Shown: piece after piece, positions 57,438 to 64,000 of the stretch
Numbering within the stretch: the stretch's first letter is position 1
Layout of the letters: each line of letters opens with the position of its first letter
DNA from: Massilia sp. METH4
GTDB taxonomy: Bacteria; Pseudomonadota; Gammaproteobacteria; Burkholderiales; Burkholderiaceae_D
NCBI RefSeq assembly: GCF_037094685.1
Contig: NZ_CP146614.1
Span: forward strand, 4,030,001 to 4,094,000
Reading direction: 5' to 3'
DNA length: 64,000 nt
Notes under the pieces: generated by a model
Told to the model about the DNA's origin: nothing
The model's input: the letters and a program-made list of their open reading frames with translations, nothing else
Databases searched by the model: none
Position numbers and translations under genes: made by a program

Positions 57438-58232
57438 TTCAACGTATCTCCAACAGATGAGTGAACACGCAAGCGAAAGAAAGGCCTGGTGAATGTCGGC
57501 TCGCCGTTCATAACGGATGCGCAGTCTGCGAAAACGGTGCAGCCATCCAAGGGTGCGTTCAACGACCCAACGCCATCGGCCTAACCTTTCGCGTGACTCG
57601 ATGCCGTAACGTGCAATCCGAGCAGAGATTCCTCGCCGGCGCAGCCAGGCCCGATGCGCCCTCGAAGCGTACGCTCGATCAGCATGTAGCTTACCTGGCC
57701 GTTTCCTCGCCCTACCGGACAGCCCTTTAACAGCTGGGATCGATTCTACGAGAGGGATGAGCATGCGTGAGTCATGGACCTGAGCGCCTGTGATTTGAGC
57801 TACCAGGGGCAGGCCACGCTGATCGACAAGCAAATGGTGTTTGCAGCCGAGCTTGCCGCGATCGGTCGGGTTCCGACCAGTATGCTCACCACCAGCCGGT
57901 GCCGGTATGCTCGCTGCATCAACGCAAGCTCGATCCCACATGATCTGGTCATATTCTCGAAGGCGCCGCAGGACTGCCTCGTGGACGCTTTGCCATACAC
58001 CAGCTTGCATCCATTGGTGAAGTCGACGCCAGCACGTCATGCCGCTGCCGCACCCAAGCTCACGCGGCAGGTATTCCCAAGGTATTCCAGTTTTGAGAAC
58101 AAACAGAATGCCCGTCAGGGCTGCACGATCGTTGATCCGCGATCGCCCACCTCTCGGCGAGACTGAAAGCAGGAAGATGAGCTTCGATAAGCGACCAAAG
58201 GTCGTCGGGAAGGAGTGCTTGGGCCATGGCAT
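57426..58232 (-). CDS. IS5-family transposase with a frameshift near the N-terminus
   Basis: The main frame reads RAALTGILFVLKTGIPWEYL, CGSGMTCWRRLHQW, CVDAASIPAPAGGEHTGRNP, HADRAYASRAHRAWL and VVERTLGWLHRFRRLRIRYE, the DDE core of IS5/IS427-type transposases, ending RYVERFC in the left inverted repeat. But the family-like N-terminus MAQALLPDDLWSLIEAHL lies in another frame (ATG 58226), and the switch occurs near 58150-58165. In the main frame the first residues (MPWPKHSFP...) are out-of-frame sequence. The gene is therefore probably inactive, or it uses frameshifting. Confidence 0.8.
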   Translation of the reverse strand: MPWPKHSFPTTFGRLSKLIFLLSVSPRGGRSRINDRAALTGILFVLKTGIPWEYLPRELGCGSGMTCWRRLHQWMQAGVWQSVHEAVLRRLREYDQIMWDRACVDAASIPAPAGGEHTGRNPTDRGKLGCKHHLLVDQRGLPLVAQITGAQVHDSRMLIPLVESIPAVKGLSGRARKRPGKLHADRAYASRAHRAWLRRRGISARIARYGIESRERLGRWRWVVERTLGWLHRFRRLRIRYERRADIHQAFLSLACSLICWRYVERFC

Positions 58233-58330
58233 CAGTCCAACGGTGAAAACGGCCGTCATCTTATGCCCCGGACTGCAGCCACGTGCGTCCGCTTCCGCCC
58301 CATTGCAGACGTTTGCAGAACCCAAATTAT

Positions 58331-58675
58331 TTATGTATTGCGTTCTGCAGGCCCTCGAAACTCCCAGATTTTTTGAAGTTTGCCATCTGAGAATGCAAGG
58401 TAATGCTCAACCGTTGTTCTGTACGGATTCAAGTACTTCCACGTCTCATCTGCTCTCAGCGTTTCAAAAGTTGCTAGCGATTGAAGTTCGTTAACGCTCA
58501 CAACAGTTGTGGGCGTCAAGTTGCCTGATAGACCCAGAGTCCTGTCGTCTGGTGGCCCAAGGAGATTTAGTACGGCATCGGTCGTGGCACCTAATGGGAT
58601 GCTTTTGATAGCCGCGCGGACTACATTGATCATTCGTCCTATCGGTTCGCTTTGTTCTGTACCAAAATTCTTCAC
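58331..58675 (-). CDS. Hypothetical passenger protein, 114 aa
   Basis: MKNFGTEQSEPIGRMINVVR start. The pattern IPLGATTDAVLNLLGPPDDR, then ETWKYLNPYRTTVEHYLAFS and DGKLQKIWEF resembles the small BamE/SmpA-like fold (GMT..VL.LLGPP..W.Y..f.dGkL), but no signal peptide is present, so an immunity or adaptor role is possible. Not recognised. Codon use and lower GC differ from the chromosome. Confidence 0.6.
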   Translation of the reverse strand: MKNFGTEQSEPIGRMINVVRAAIKSIPLGATTDAVLNLLGPPDDRTLGLSGNLTPTTVVSVNELQSLATFETLRADETWKYLNPYRTTVEHYLAFSDGKLQKIWEFRGPAERNT

Positions 58676-58690
58676 AGTATCTCAATGGTA

Positions 58691-59155
58691 TCAATGGATT
58701 TTAACGTCTGCTTCTGGCCGATCTCGGCCGGTCGAGCCAGCATAGCATGTTGCCGAGGCGGAAAAGTCGCAGACTGTCACAACAGGCCGCTCCCGCCCCT
58801 TTGCAGACGTTCCGATTGGGCCGAGCACGTAGGCCTCCACCGATACTAATCCTTGGAAGCGATTGCGGCTCGATACTGGTCCAGCTTCCCAGAGCCGTAA
58901 TAGTTGAGGAACTGGGCCAGAGAATGTTGAGGTAAGCAACGCAAAATCTCGACTTGGCAAGACGCCTTGGTGGCGCAAGAATTTAATGAATTCAGGCGGG
59001 TGAAGCTCGGCCCTAAATCCTGCGGCGATGCAGGCATCGGCAATCGCTTCCACGATTGGCATAGGAATCGGATCTGCATTGGTCAAATCTCCGGATTTTT
59101 CAGCAATAGACCCTCTCAGAAAATCCCGGTCGTATAAATCAATGTTGTAACTCAT
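58691..59155 (-). CDS. Hypothetical passenger protein, 154 aa
   Basis: MSYNIDLYDRDFLRGSIAEKSGD start; about residues 1-108 look like a normal protein with HPPEFIKFLRHQGVLPSRDF. The last ~45 residues (from VLGPIGTSAKGRERPVV) are read from a GC-rich repeat, so the original C-terminus may have been replaced or extended by that repeat. Family not recognised. Confidence 0.55.
   Translation of the reverse strand: MSYNIDLYDRDFLRGSIAEKSGDLTNADPIPMPIVEAIADACIAAGFRAELHPPEFIKFLRHQGVLPSRDFALLTSTFSGPVPQLLRLWEAGPVSSRNRFQGLVSVEAYVLGPIGTSAKGRERPVVTVCDFSASATCYAGSTGRDRPEADVKIH
58761..58811. repeat. GC-rich repeat following passenger genes
   Basis: GAAAAGTCGCAGACTGTCAC..GGCCGCTCCCGCCCC..GCAGACGTT. Related sequences: 58287-58313 (GTCCGCTTCCGCCCC...GCAGACGTT), 59674-59721 (GAAAATCGCAGACTGTTATGACCGGCAAGTCCCG...GCAGACC) and 60335-60363 (GGTCCGCTTCTCGCCGAAAGCGGCC). 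Copies lie at gene ends within the unit. Confidence 0.5.
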
Positions 59156-59342
59156 CAGTTCCCCACTGGGTCATATAGGAGCATTAAAGGGCTGCTTCTA
59201 GCCCGTTGCTGTCGTCGAGTGTACGACAGAAATGTCCATAGGCAACAATCATAAAGTAGTGTTCGCTATTCGCTTGAAGCCGATCTTCTAGGGCTATTGT
59301 AGAGCTGCTTCTAAACACCCTACAGGTCCGTTCTGTGCTGTT

Positions 59343-59633
59343 CTATAACCATAGGGAGCTAACAGCCCCAAGAAAGCAGAGGCCGAGCACGATCCATGTA
59401 GCACGACGAATGCGAATGTCACGTCTTGCACACGACATGCAAGCAAGTGCTTGAGTGTGAAATTCCCCGCCCGCTACAGGTACAAGTTCAGACTTGAACG
59501 CCGCTAACGGCTTGGCGCACTTCGCACATAGATTGCACTTGTTTCGTTGAAGAGAACGCCGCCCTATCCAGTGGTCCAGTCCTAGAATTAGAATTGGTAA
59601 CACAACAAATACTGTCGCTAACAAGACATCCAT
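59343..59633 (-). CDS. Small membrane protein with Cys motifs, 96 aa
   Basis: Two hydrophobic ends (MDVLLATVFVVLPILILGL and WIVLGLCFLGAVSSLWL) flank a Cys-rich middle CNLCAKCAKP..CMSCARR, like a zinc ribbon. Predicted inner-membrane protein. No family recognised. Confidence 0.6.
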   Translation of the reverse strand: MDVLLATVFVVLPILILGLDHWIGRRSLQRNKCNLCAKCAKPLAAFKSELVPVAGGEFHTQALACMSCARRDIRIRRATWIVLGLCFLGAVSSLWL

Positions 59634-59760
59634 ACAAAGCTCACTGTTCCGACAAAGAAATCTTCATGAACCAGAAAATCGCAGACTGTTATGACCGGCA
59701 AGTCCCGACCCGAAGCAGACCTAGTTTGGCAAAGAGAGCCTGCGAGCTCGATTCGATCTC

Positions 59761-60273
59761 TTAAGGGACCGATTCCACCGTGAACGACTTGCTGAGCAAC
59801 TCTTCGTTCCTGAACGAGACCACTAAACGCCATTCTCCAGGAAGAATCTCGTTTGGCGTATCGAAGGTGTAACCGGCCAAACACGCTTTGCCAAGAATGC
59901 ATTCAGTGACGCCTTCAATCTCGCGCGTCGTCTCCCCGGTTCGGGGATCGCGCATGCCTGGAGCAGGAAAGATCGTTTTGTAGCTTAGGCGTACGATACC
60001 TCCTGCGTTTGCGGGCTCTGTCTGGAGGGTGAAATACGTGCCGAAGCTGATGCCTAAGCGCCCTGGAACGTGATCGGTTTGTTTCAATAGTCGTGGAACG
60101 TGGAACCAATCGAGTTCGCCTTCATAAACCCCTGACCATATCTCTTGCTGCCCGACGATTTTTAGAAGGTCGGCCGCAGGGGCCAGCGTACTCGCTCCAC
60201 CGATTGACAGACAAATGCCGAAGAGAACGGCATAGGTCGAGATCTCGGTATTGGCTTTACTCAGCATAGACAA
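59761..60273 (-). CDS. DUF3859-like secreted protein, 170 aa
   Basis: Signal-like N-terminus (STYAVLFGICLSIGGASTLA). Then a beta-rich domain: HVPGRLGISFGTYFTLQT, RLSYKTIFPAPGMRDPRTGE, YTFDTPNEILPGEWRLVVSF and KSFTVESVP, which matches DUF3859-style proteins. Function unknown. It is the passenger gene nearest the right end. Confidence 0.65.
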   Translation of the reverse strand: MSMLSKANTEISTYAVLFGICLSIGGASTLAPAADLLKIVGQQEIWSGVYEGELDWFHVPRLLKQTDHVPGRLGISFGTYFTLQTEPANAGGIVRLSYKTIFPAPGMRDPRTGETTREIEGVTECILGKACLAGYTFDTPNEILPGEWRLVVSFRNEELLSKSFTVESVP

Positions 60274-60407
60274 TGGTTTCGCTTAGTTGTTCAGTTGACG
60301 CTTCTGACCTTGAGCGTAGCGGACCATAGAGCAAGGTCCGCTTCTCGCCGAAAGCGGCCGGTCGCATTGCCAAAGTGTACGTGGTTGTTGCCTCCAGGAC
60401 AAGCGAC

Positions 60408-60425
60408 AGGTTTTGTTAGGCGCTC
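60408..60425. repeat. Right inverted end of the IS5-type unit
   Basis: AGGTTTTGTTAGGCGCTC, exact inverse of 57420-57437, followed by TAA duplicated from the left flank. Confidence 0.85.
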
Positions 60426-61063
60426 TAAGGATTCCCGTTTGTCCGATCGACAGGCTGCCAAGGTGTTCAATATCACTCGCGCTACCGCTGCCAGATGGCT
60501 CAAGCGCGTCGACATCAAGTACCTGCCAGAGATGCCTCGCGGAACTTCACGCCGCTACCTGTTTGTCGCCATCGCCCCGCTACGCGCTGAGTCTTCCTGC
60601 ATATCTACAGCGACACGCCCGAGCGTAGCAGCGTGGATTTCCTGCGCCGTTTGAAGCTCGCGTCAATGATCAAGATCACCAAGATATTGACCGATAACGG
60701 CTCGCAATTTACCGACCGATGAAGCGCCACCAAAGACAAGAAGCGCAACGGCAATCACGCCTTCGACAAGACCTGTGCCAGCATGAAAGTCGAGCATCGC
60801 CTAGCGCCTCCACGGCACCCTTAAACCAAGGGTATGGCCGAACGCGTAAATGGCCCAATGTGAGATTGTCGCAGACCCGCTTCGATAGCAGGGCCGATCT
60901 GAAGGCCGCCTTGCTCAATTACCTTAAGCTATACGACCACCATTTCCCGCAGCGAGTTATCGACTCAACGACGCCGATTCTCGATCTCAATAATTGCAGA
61001 AACGCAAATCCGATCTATTCGTCAAACACGTCTACGATCAGACGGGACTCGACAACTATATAA
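60426..61063 (+). pseudogene. IS481-family transposase remnant
   Basis: Continues the fragment at 57369. HTH SDRQAAKVFNITRATAARWL, then an internal deletion joins it directly to IKYLPEMPRGTSRRYLFVAI. After frame changes the DDE core is seen: KILTDNGSQFTDR, NHAFDKTCASMKVEHRLAPPRHP and KGMAERVNGPM, each broken by stops and shifts, ending DLFVKHVYDQTGLDNY-like. Long inactive. Confidence 0.85.
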
Positions 61064-61210
61064 TTGTGCTAACGCTTCACTCTCGCGCAAGCGCGACAGC
61101 CAAAAATGATCACGGCCACTGCCGGGATCAGAGCTAGTGATAGTCGACCCGTATCGAAAGCAGTCATGCGGCGTTTCTGAAGCCAAAATTGGTCCGACGA
61201 CGCGGCCGCG

Positions 61211-62254
61211 CTAGTTGGAGCATTTCACTGGGGTATGCTTGCGAAGTGAATGACGAAAATTTGATGCCAACAGTTCATAACCAGTGCTGTATCGGTAACG
61301 CATTTGATCCCTCTTGCAGACCATCATCCTCATCACAGCATCTAGGCGCATCGATTCGTGTACTGGAAGCGGATATTTTGTCGAAGCTGAGACCTGCTTC
61401 AGATGCGCCCATAGAATTTGCGCATTCATCCAAACCATCTCTGCACCGATAAGTTCGGGTGATGTGCGGAAATAGTTGGCCGCAAATGCGTCGGCATAAA
61501 TCTCCTCCTCAAGCAAGTTGCCCTGTGTTTGACTGGTATCGTTGTCTCTAAGGATGTGGCCGATCTCGTGGGCTATAAGTGCAATAGTAAGCTGCTTAAT
61601 AACTGTACGCCATAAAGACAAGATCTCGTCATCAGTCATCCCAACGGCTTCAAGCCATTGTCTATGGATTTCTCCTGTGGCATGTTCACAATAACGCTCA
61701 CTTTGAAGATGTATCACGGTATAGGCTGCGTAGCCAGGGTGGCACCTGTAGGTGGCCTCGCCATTGGTCGCATTTGTATGTTGCGCTACTAGATGAGCAA
61801 CATACGTGCGGCTGAGTTTTTCGGTTGTCGCGGCTATGAAATCCGCATTTCCATCCAAGAACTTCATAATTAAAGTGGGATTTTTAGAACCTATGCGGCT
61901 TGTAGTGACAATGCTTCCGGCAACAATATAGTCCGCGAACGCCGACATTGTATGAGGGCATGTAACGATCAGCGGTTTGCCCTTGTATTCCGCACGCAAT
62001 CCCATACTCCATGGACTGATGCAATAGCTCTCGCTATCGCCGGGTGGTGCGGCTGTGAGCACAACACCAAGTTTCTTTATTTTTGACGCCTGATCATGGT
62101 TAAGACTTCCTAGCACATCTTTAAATGTTGCAATGGCCGCGTCCTGAAAATTAACGTAGTACTGTTCCGATGCATTACTGGTTTGGCTTGCCGCGTCCCG
62201 ATGAGTCAACAATGCTACAGCGGTGAGCGCCGAAATAGTGAGGAACTTAATCAT
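61211..62254 (-). CDS. Secreted putative zinc metalloprotease (HEIGH), unknown family
   Basis: 347 residues from MIKFLTISALTAVALLTH (signal peptide). Gluzincin-like motif AHEIGHILRD with a third acidic ligand candidate in EEEIYADAFAANYF 25-30 residues later (E-x2-A-D). A Cys-containing middle (CHPGYAAYTVI, YCEHATG) may form disulphides. Lower GC than the surroundings, so probably acquired. It overlaps the upstream membrane-protein gene by 8 bp. The enzymatic role is inferred from the motif. Confidence 0.7.
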   Translation of the reverse strand: MIKFLTISALTAVALLTHRDAASQTSNASEQYYVNFQDAAIATFKDVLGSLNHDQASKIKKLGVVLTAAPPGDSESYCISPWSMGLRAEYKGKPLIVTCPHTMSAFADYIVAGSIVTTSRIGSKNPTLIMKFLDGNADFIAATTEKLSRTYVAHLVAQHTNATNGEATYRCHPGYAAYTVIHLQSERYCEHATGEIHRQWLEAVGMTDDEILSLWRTVIKQLTIALIAHEIGHILRDNDTSQTQGNLLEEEIYADAFAANYFRTSPELIGAEMVWMNAQILWAHLKQVSASTKYPLPVHESMRLDAVMRMMVCKRDQMRYRYSTGYELLASNFRHSLRKHTPVKCSN

Positions 62255-62783
62255 TGTTCTGTTCTCGCACAATACTGCCGAGGCGACTGAGAATTCTTAT
62301 TGTTTCGCTACGCTCTTCGGCATCATTAATACCGTTACTCCCGGCTCTGCGTAACGCGGCATTAGCCTTTGCAGTAGCCTGCTCAACGTCATTGGGTGTG
62401 ATATCACTTAACCCGGAATCAAATCTACGCTTCTTAATGTAGAGAAAGCAAGGCGAACTACCTACGTTGTTATTTTGGGAGGCGAGTTGAATGGGGAGCT
62501 TGGTTGTCTCTGTGGATATGCCTTCTGAAATTTCAATCGGCCGGTTCACTACGGACAGCAACAACCAAATACCTAACGCGGAGATCACTGCACCCGGTCC
62601 CCCGGATGCAAGCTTTAACTTCAAGCCTAAACCTGCAAATTCGCCCTTCGTAGCCACCGTTATGAAGTTCATATATAGGCGCCATCCTAAATAAATACAT
62701 AGAACTCCTGCTAGGGCGCATATGATGAGCAGCACTGAACGGGTCATAGCCATTACCATGTCGATACTGTCCGGCGGACTCAT
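62247..62783 (-). CDS. Membrane protein paired with the metalloprotease, 178 aa
   Basis: Two membrane segments (VLLIICALAGVLCIYLGW, about 60-80 GAVISALGIWLLLSVV) and a long hydrophilic C-terminal half with EERSETIRILSRLGSIVRE. Several Met codons make the start uncertain (62783 or nearby). Its end overlaps the metalloprotease start by 8 bp, so the two are coupled. No family recognised; a target, regulator or immunity protein for the protease is possible. Confidence 0.6.
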   Translation of the reverse strand: MSPPDSIDMVMAMTRSVLLIICALAGVLCIYLGWRLYMNFITVATKGEFAGLGLKLKLASGGPGAVISALGIWLLLSVVNRPIEISEGISTETTKLPIQLASQNNNVGSSPCFLYIKKRRFDSGLSDITPNDVEQATAKANAALRRAGSNGINDAEERSETIRILSRLGSIVREQNND

Positions 62784-63027
62784 GATGACTCCAGGTACAA
62801 TTTTTCTTACTATAATCTTCTGCGATTAAATCGGCTAGCTTGTGTTGTTTTCCTGCTCTTCTAGCGTGGAAGGCTCATTGTGCGCGCGAATGCCGATCTC
62901 AACGAATAGAGTAAGGCGTACAAGTACCCAAACCCTGTTTCTCTCCCCAAAAAAACCGAAGGCCCCGCCCGCAGACCGTATCGCTACGGGCTGCTGCGGA
63001 GCCTGTGCTTGCTAAGCGCAGCGTTCG

Positions 63028-63147
63028 CTATTCTTCGTGATAGCGGTCGGTCAGTTTGCCGTGGCCACCCCGGCTTTCCGAAATGATTTCAAAGGCGATC
63101 AGCGCCACGGTGGCTACGAAGATGCCGATCGTCAGCAGAGTAGGCAT
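63028..63147 (-). CDS. Micro membrane protein, 39 aa
   Basis: MPTLLTIGIFVATVALIAFE then IISESRGGHGKLTDRYHEE: one membrane segment followed by a hydrophilic tail. Such small single-pass proteins often accompany transport or respiratory complexes. The SD AAGGA is present but distant (about 13 bp). It lies upstream of sixA, on the same strand but 3' of it, so it is probably a separate or trailing gene. Confidence 0.55.
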   Translation of the reverse strand: MPTLLTIGIFVATVALIAFEIISESRGGHGKLTDRYHEE

Positions 63148-63270
63148 GATAAATCAGCCATCCTTTCGGAAGGCTGCTCCCTTGTTGAACTACCACATCG
63201 AGAAACTACACCCGTACTACATTTAAACTGTAGCAGACGATTCGGCCTTTTCAAGGGAGGGGGGAAGGCC

Positions 63271-63738
63271 CTATTTGTTGACGAGATCGGCCGCCATCAC
63301 GGCCTTCAGGTGCAGGCTGGACGGGTCTTCCGGGTCCTTCTGCACGAACCACCACGCGGCGGCTTTCTTCATCTCGAAGTCCAGCGCCTCGCCCGTCAGC
63401 AGCAGGGCCGCCACCTGGCCCAGCGTGGGCTGGTGGCCCACGATCACCACGGTTTCCTTGCCAGCCGGCCAATTGGCCGCTTGCAGGATCGCCTCGGGTG
63501 ACGCGCCGGGCACCAGTTCCGCGTTCGTCTTGTATTTGCGGCCGAGCCCTTCGGCCGTCTGCACGGTGCGCACGGCCGGGCTCACGAGGATGCGGCAGCT
63601 TTCCGGCAGTTGCGAGTCGAGCCATTTGCCCATGCGCCGGGCCTGCTTCACGCCTTTCGGGGTCAACGCGCGTTCCAGGTCCGGCAAGCCTTCATGGCCG
63701 TCTTCGGCTTCGGCATGGCGCCACAGGATCAAGTCCAT
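63271..63738 (-). CDS. sixA: Phosphohistidine phosphatase SixA
   Basis: 155 residues. Histidine-phosphatase fold: WRHAEAE with the nucleophilic His, SPAVRTVQTAEGL, and VIVGHQPTLGQV with the second His. Dephosphorylates phospho-His, such as on ArcB Hpt or the nitrogen PTS. Follows ppk by 26 bp, in the same direction. Confidence 0.92.
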   Translation of the reverse strand: MDLILWRHAEAEDGHEGLPDLERALTPKGVKQARRMGKWLDSQLPESCRILVSPAVRTVQTAEGLGRKYKTNAELVPGASPEAILQAANWPAGKETVVIVGHQPTLGQVAALLLTGEALDFEMKKAAAWWFVQKDPEDPSSLHLKAVMAADLVNK

Positions 63739-63764
63739 CGAATTCCTTTCCTATCAAATCTCAC

Positions 63765-64000
63765 TTAGCCGGCCATGGTGCCGAGCGTCTGCATCAGGTA
63801 TTGCTGGGCGCCGAAGGGCTGCTGCTTGCCGCGCGGCTTGCGGCGCTGGTAGTGGCCGTCCGGTTCCAGCTCCCAGGCATTGGTGTTGTCCTTCAGGTAG
63901 GGGTTCAGGCCCTCGGCCATCACGCGGCGCTTCAGCGCGCGGTCCAGCACTGGGAACGCTACCTCGATGCGGCGGAACAGGTTGCGGCTCATCCAGTCCG
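63765..64000 (-). CDS. ppk1: Polyphosphate kinase 1, C-terminal end (partial)
   Basis: The frame is open to the right edge; it reads DWMSRNLFRRIEVAFPVLD, LKRRVMAEGLNPYLKDNTNAWE and a GKQQPFGAQQYLMQTLG tail. This is the C-terminal domain of PPK1, which makes polyphosphate from ATP. The ATG at 63992 is an internal Met of the DWMSRNL block. Co-directional with sixA. Confidence 0.9.
   Translation of the reverse strand, partial: DWMSRNLFRRIEVAFPVLDRALKRRVMAEGLNPYLKDNTNAWELEPDGHYQRRKPRGKQQPFGAQQYLMQTLGTMAG

Larger units (their letters stand above)
57420..60425. mobile_element. IS5-family unit with passenger genes (3,006 bp)
   Basis: Ends: GAGCGCCTAACAAAACCT at 57420-57437 and its exact reverse complement AGGTTTTGTTAGGCGCTC at 60408-60425. 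Both sides are flanked by TAA (57417-57419 and 60426-60428), a TNA-type 3-bp target duplication as known for IS1031-type IS5 elements. Inside: an IS5-type transposase whose stop lies in the left end, then four small genes on the same strand. The normal right end near the transposase start (58.3 kb) is not seen, so the passengers lie within the transposing unit. The target was the IS481-type gene, whose frame is restored on removal. Confidence 0.8.

Noticed and set aside
57420..60425. The ends contain GCCTAAC and GTTAGGC, which look like integron core sites (RYYYAAC and GTTRRRY).
   Set aside because: The perfect 18-bp inverted ends, the transposase stop inside the left end, the TAA duplication and exact frame restoration of the target fit transposition better. 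No integrase gene is present.
60295..60654. 119-aa + strand ORF across the right end of the IS5-type unit.
   Set aside because: It joins unrelated sequence of the unit with the HTH of the IS481 remnant, so it is not a real gene.
61189..61452. 87-aa + strand ORF near the metalloprotease.
   Set aside because: Mainly antisense to the protease gene, with no recognisable features.
63037..63501. 154-aa + strand ORF across sixA.
   Set aside because: Antisense shadow of sixA and of the micro-protein.

Overview
The window is GC-rich chromosomal DNA of a beta-proteobacterium. The order tsaB-rimI-UDG, lplT/alr/radA, ppk-sixA, a HypT-like LysR regulator beside gdhA, and the general protein styles point to Burkholderiales, most likely Oxalobacteraceae (Massilia/Duganella group). 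That assignment is by recognition, not by a search. Coding is dense on both strands, and most convergent gene ends are separated by palindromic repeat DNA.

Layout. 1-2.4 kb: end of a hybrid sensor kinase, a response regulator and an Ala/Lys-rich protein. 2.5-8.2 kb: an OlsB-like acyltransferase and a MexEF-type RND efflux pair, separated by a repeat block. 8.4-12.9 kb: a phosphonate-type ABC transporter operon of the kind predicted to import selenate. 13.1-15.4 kb: egtD-egtB (ergothioneine). 15.5-17.6 kb: leuA with a Leu-rich leader. 18.2-19.8 kb: a lipoprotein. 19.9-23.9 kb: senC-senB divergent from senA (selenoneine), followed by a small secreted protein. 23.9-31.4 kb: glyoxalase-fold protein, S9 peptidase, catalase-fold protein, gdhA, LysR, a broken MFS gene and MarR. 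31.5-39.5 kb: cell-wall enzymes, RhlE helicase, FabI, MltD and small DUF proteins. 39.6-57.2 kb: a GGDEF-EAL protein, an oxidoreductase, an MFS/HxlR pair, housekeeping genes, PilZ and a FliD-like protein. 57.2-62.8 kb: a lower-GC mobile island. 62.9-64 kb: a micro-protein, sixA and the end of ppk.

The main system is a selenium/sulfur antioxidant neighbourhood within 15 kb. EgtD makes hercynine. EgtB would use it for ergothioneine, and SenA would use the same hercynine with a selenosugar from SenC and SenB to make selenoneine. The nearby ABC operon is a good candidate for supplying selenium. senA and senB diverge from only 16 bp, and a -10-like TACAAT sits 6 bp before the senA ATG, suggesting a leaderless mRNA.

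The second notable structure is a 3,006-bp IS5-type unit at 57420-60425. It has 18-bp inverted ends, a TAA target duplication and four passenger genes. It lies inside a decayed IS481-type transposase gene, and removing the unit and one TAA restores that gene's reading frame. Next to it is a lower-GC pair encoding a membrane protein and an HEIGH metalloprotease.

Other points are a dimeric-hairpin repeat family in three copies, a Leu-rich leader with rare CTA codons upstream of leuA, and a perfect palindrome upstream of marR.
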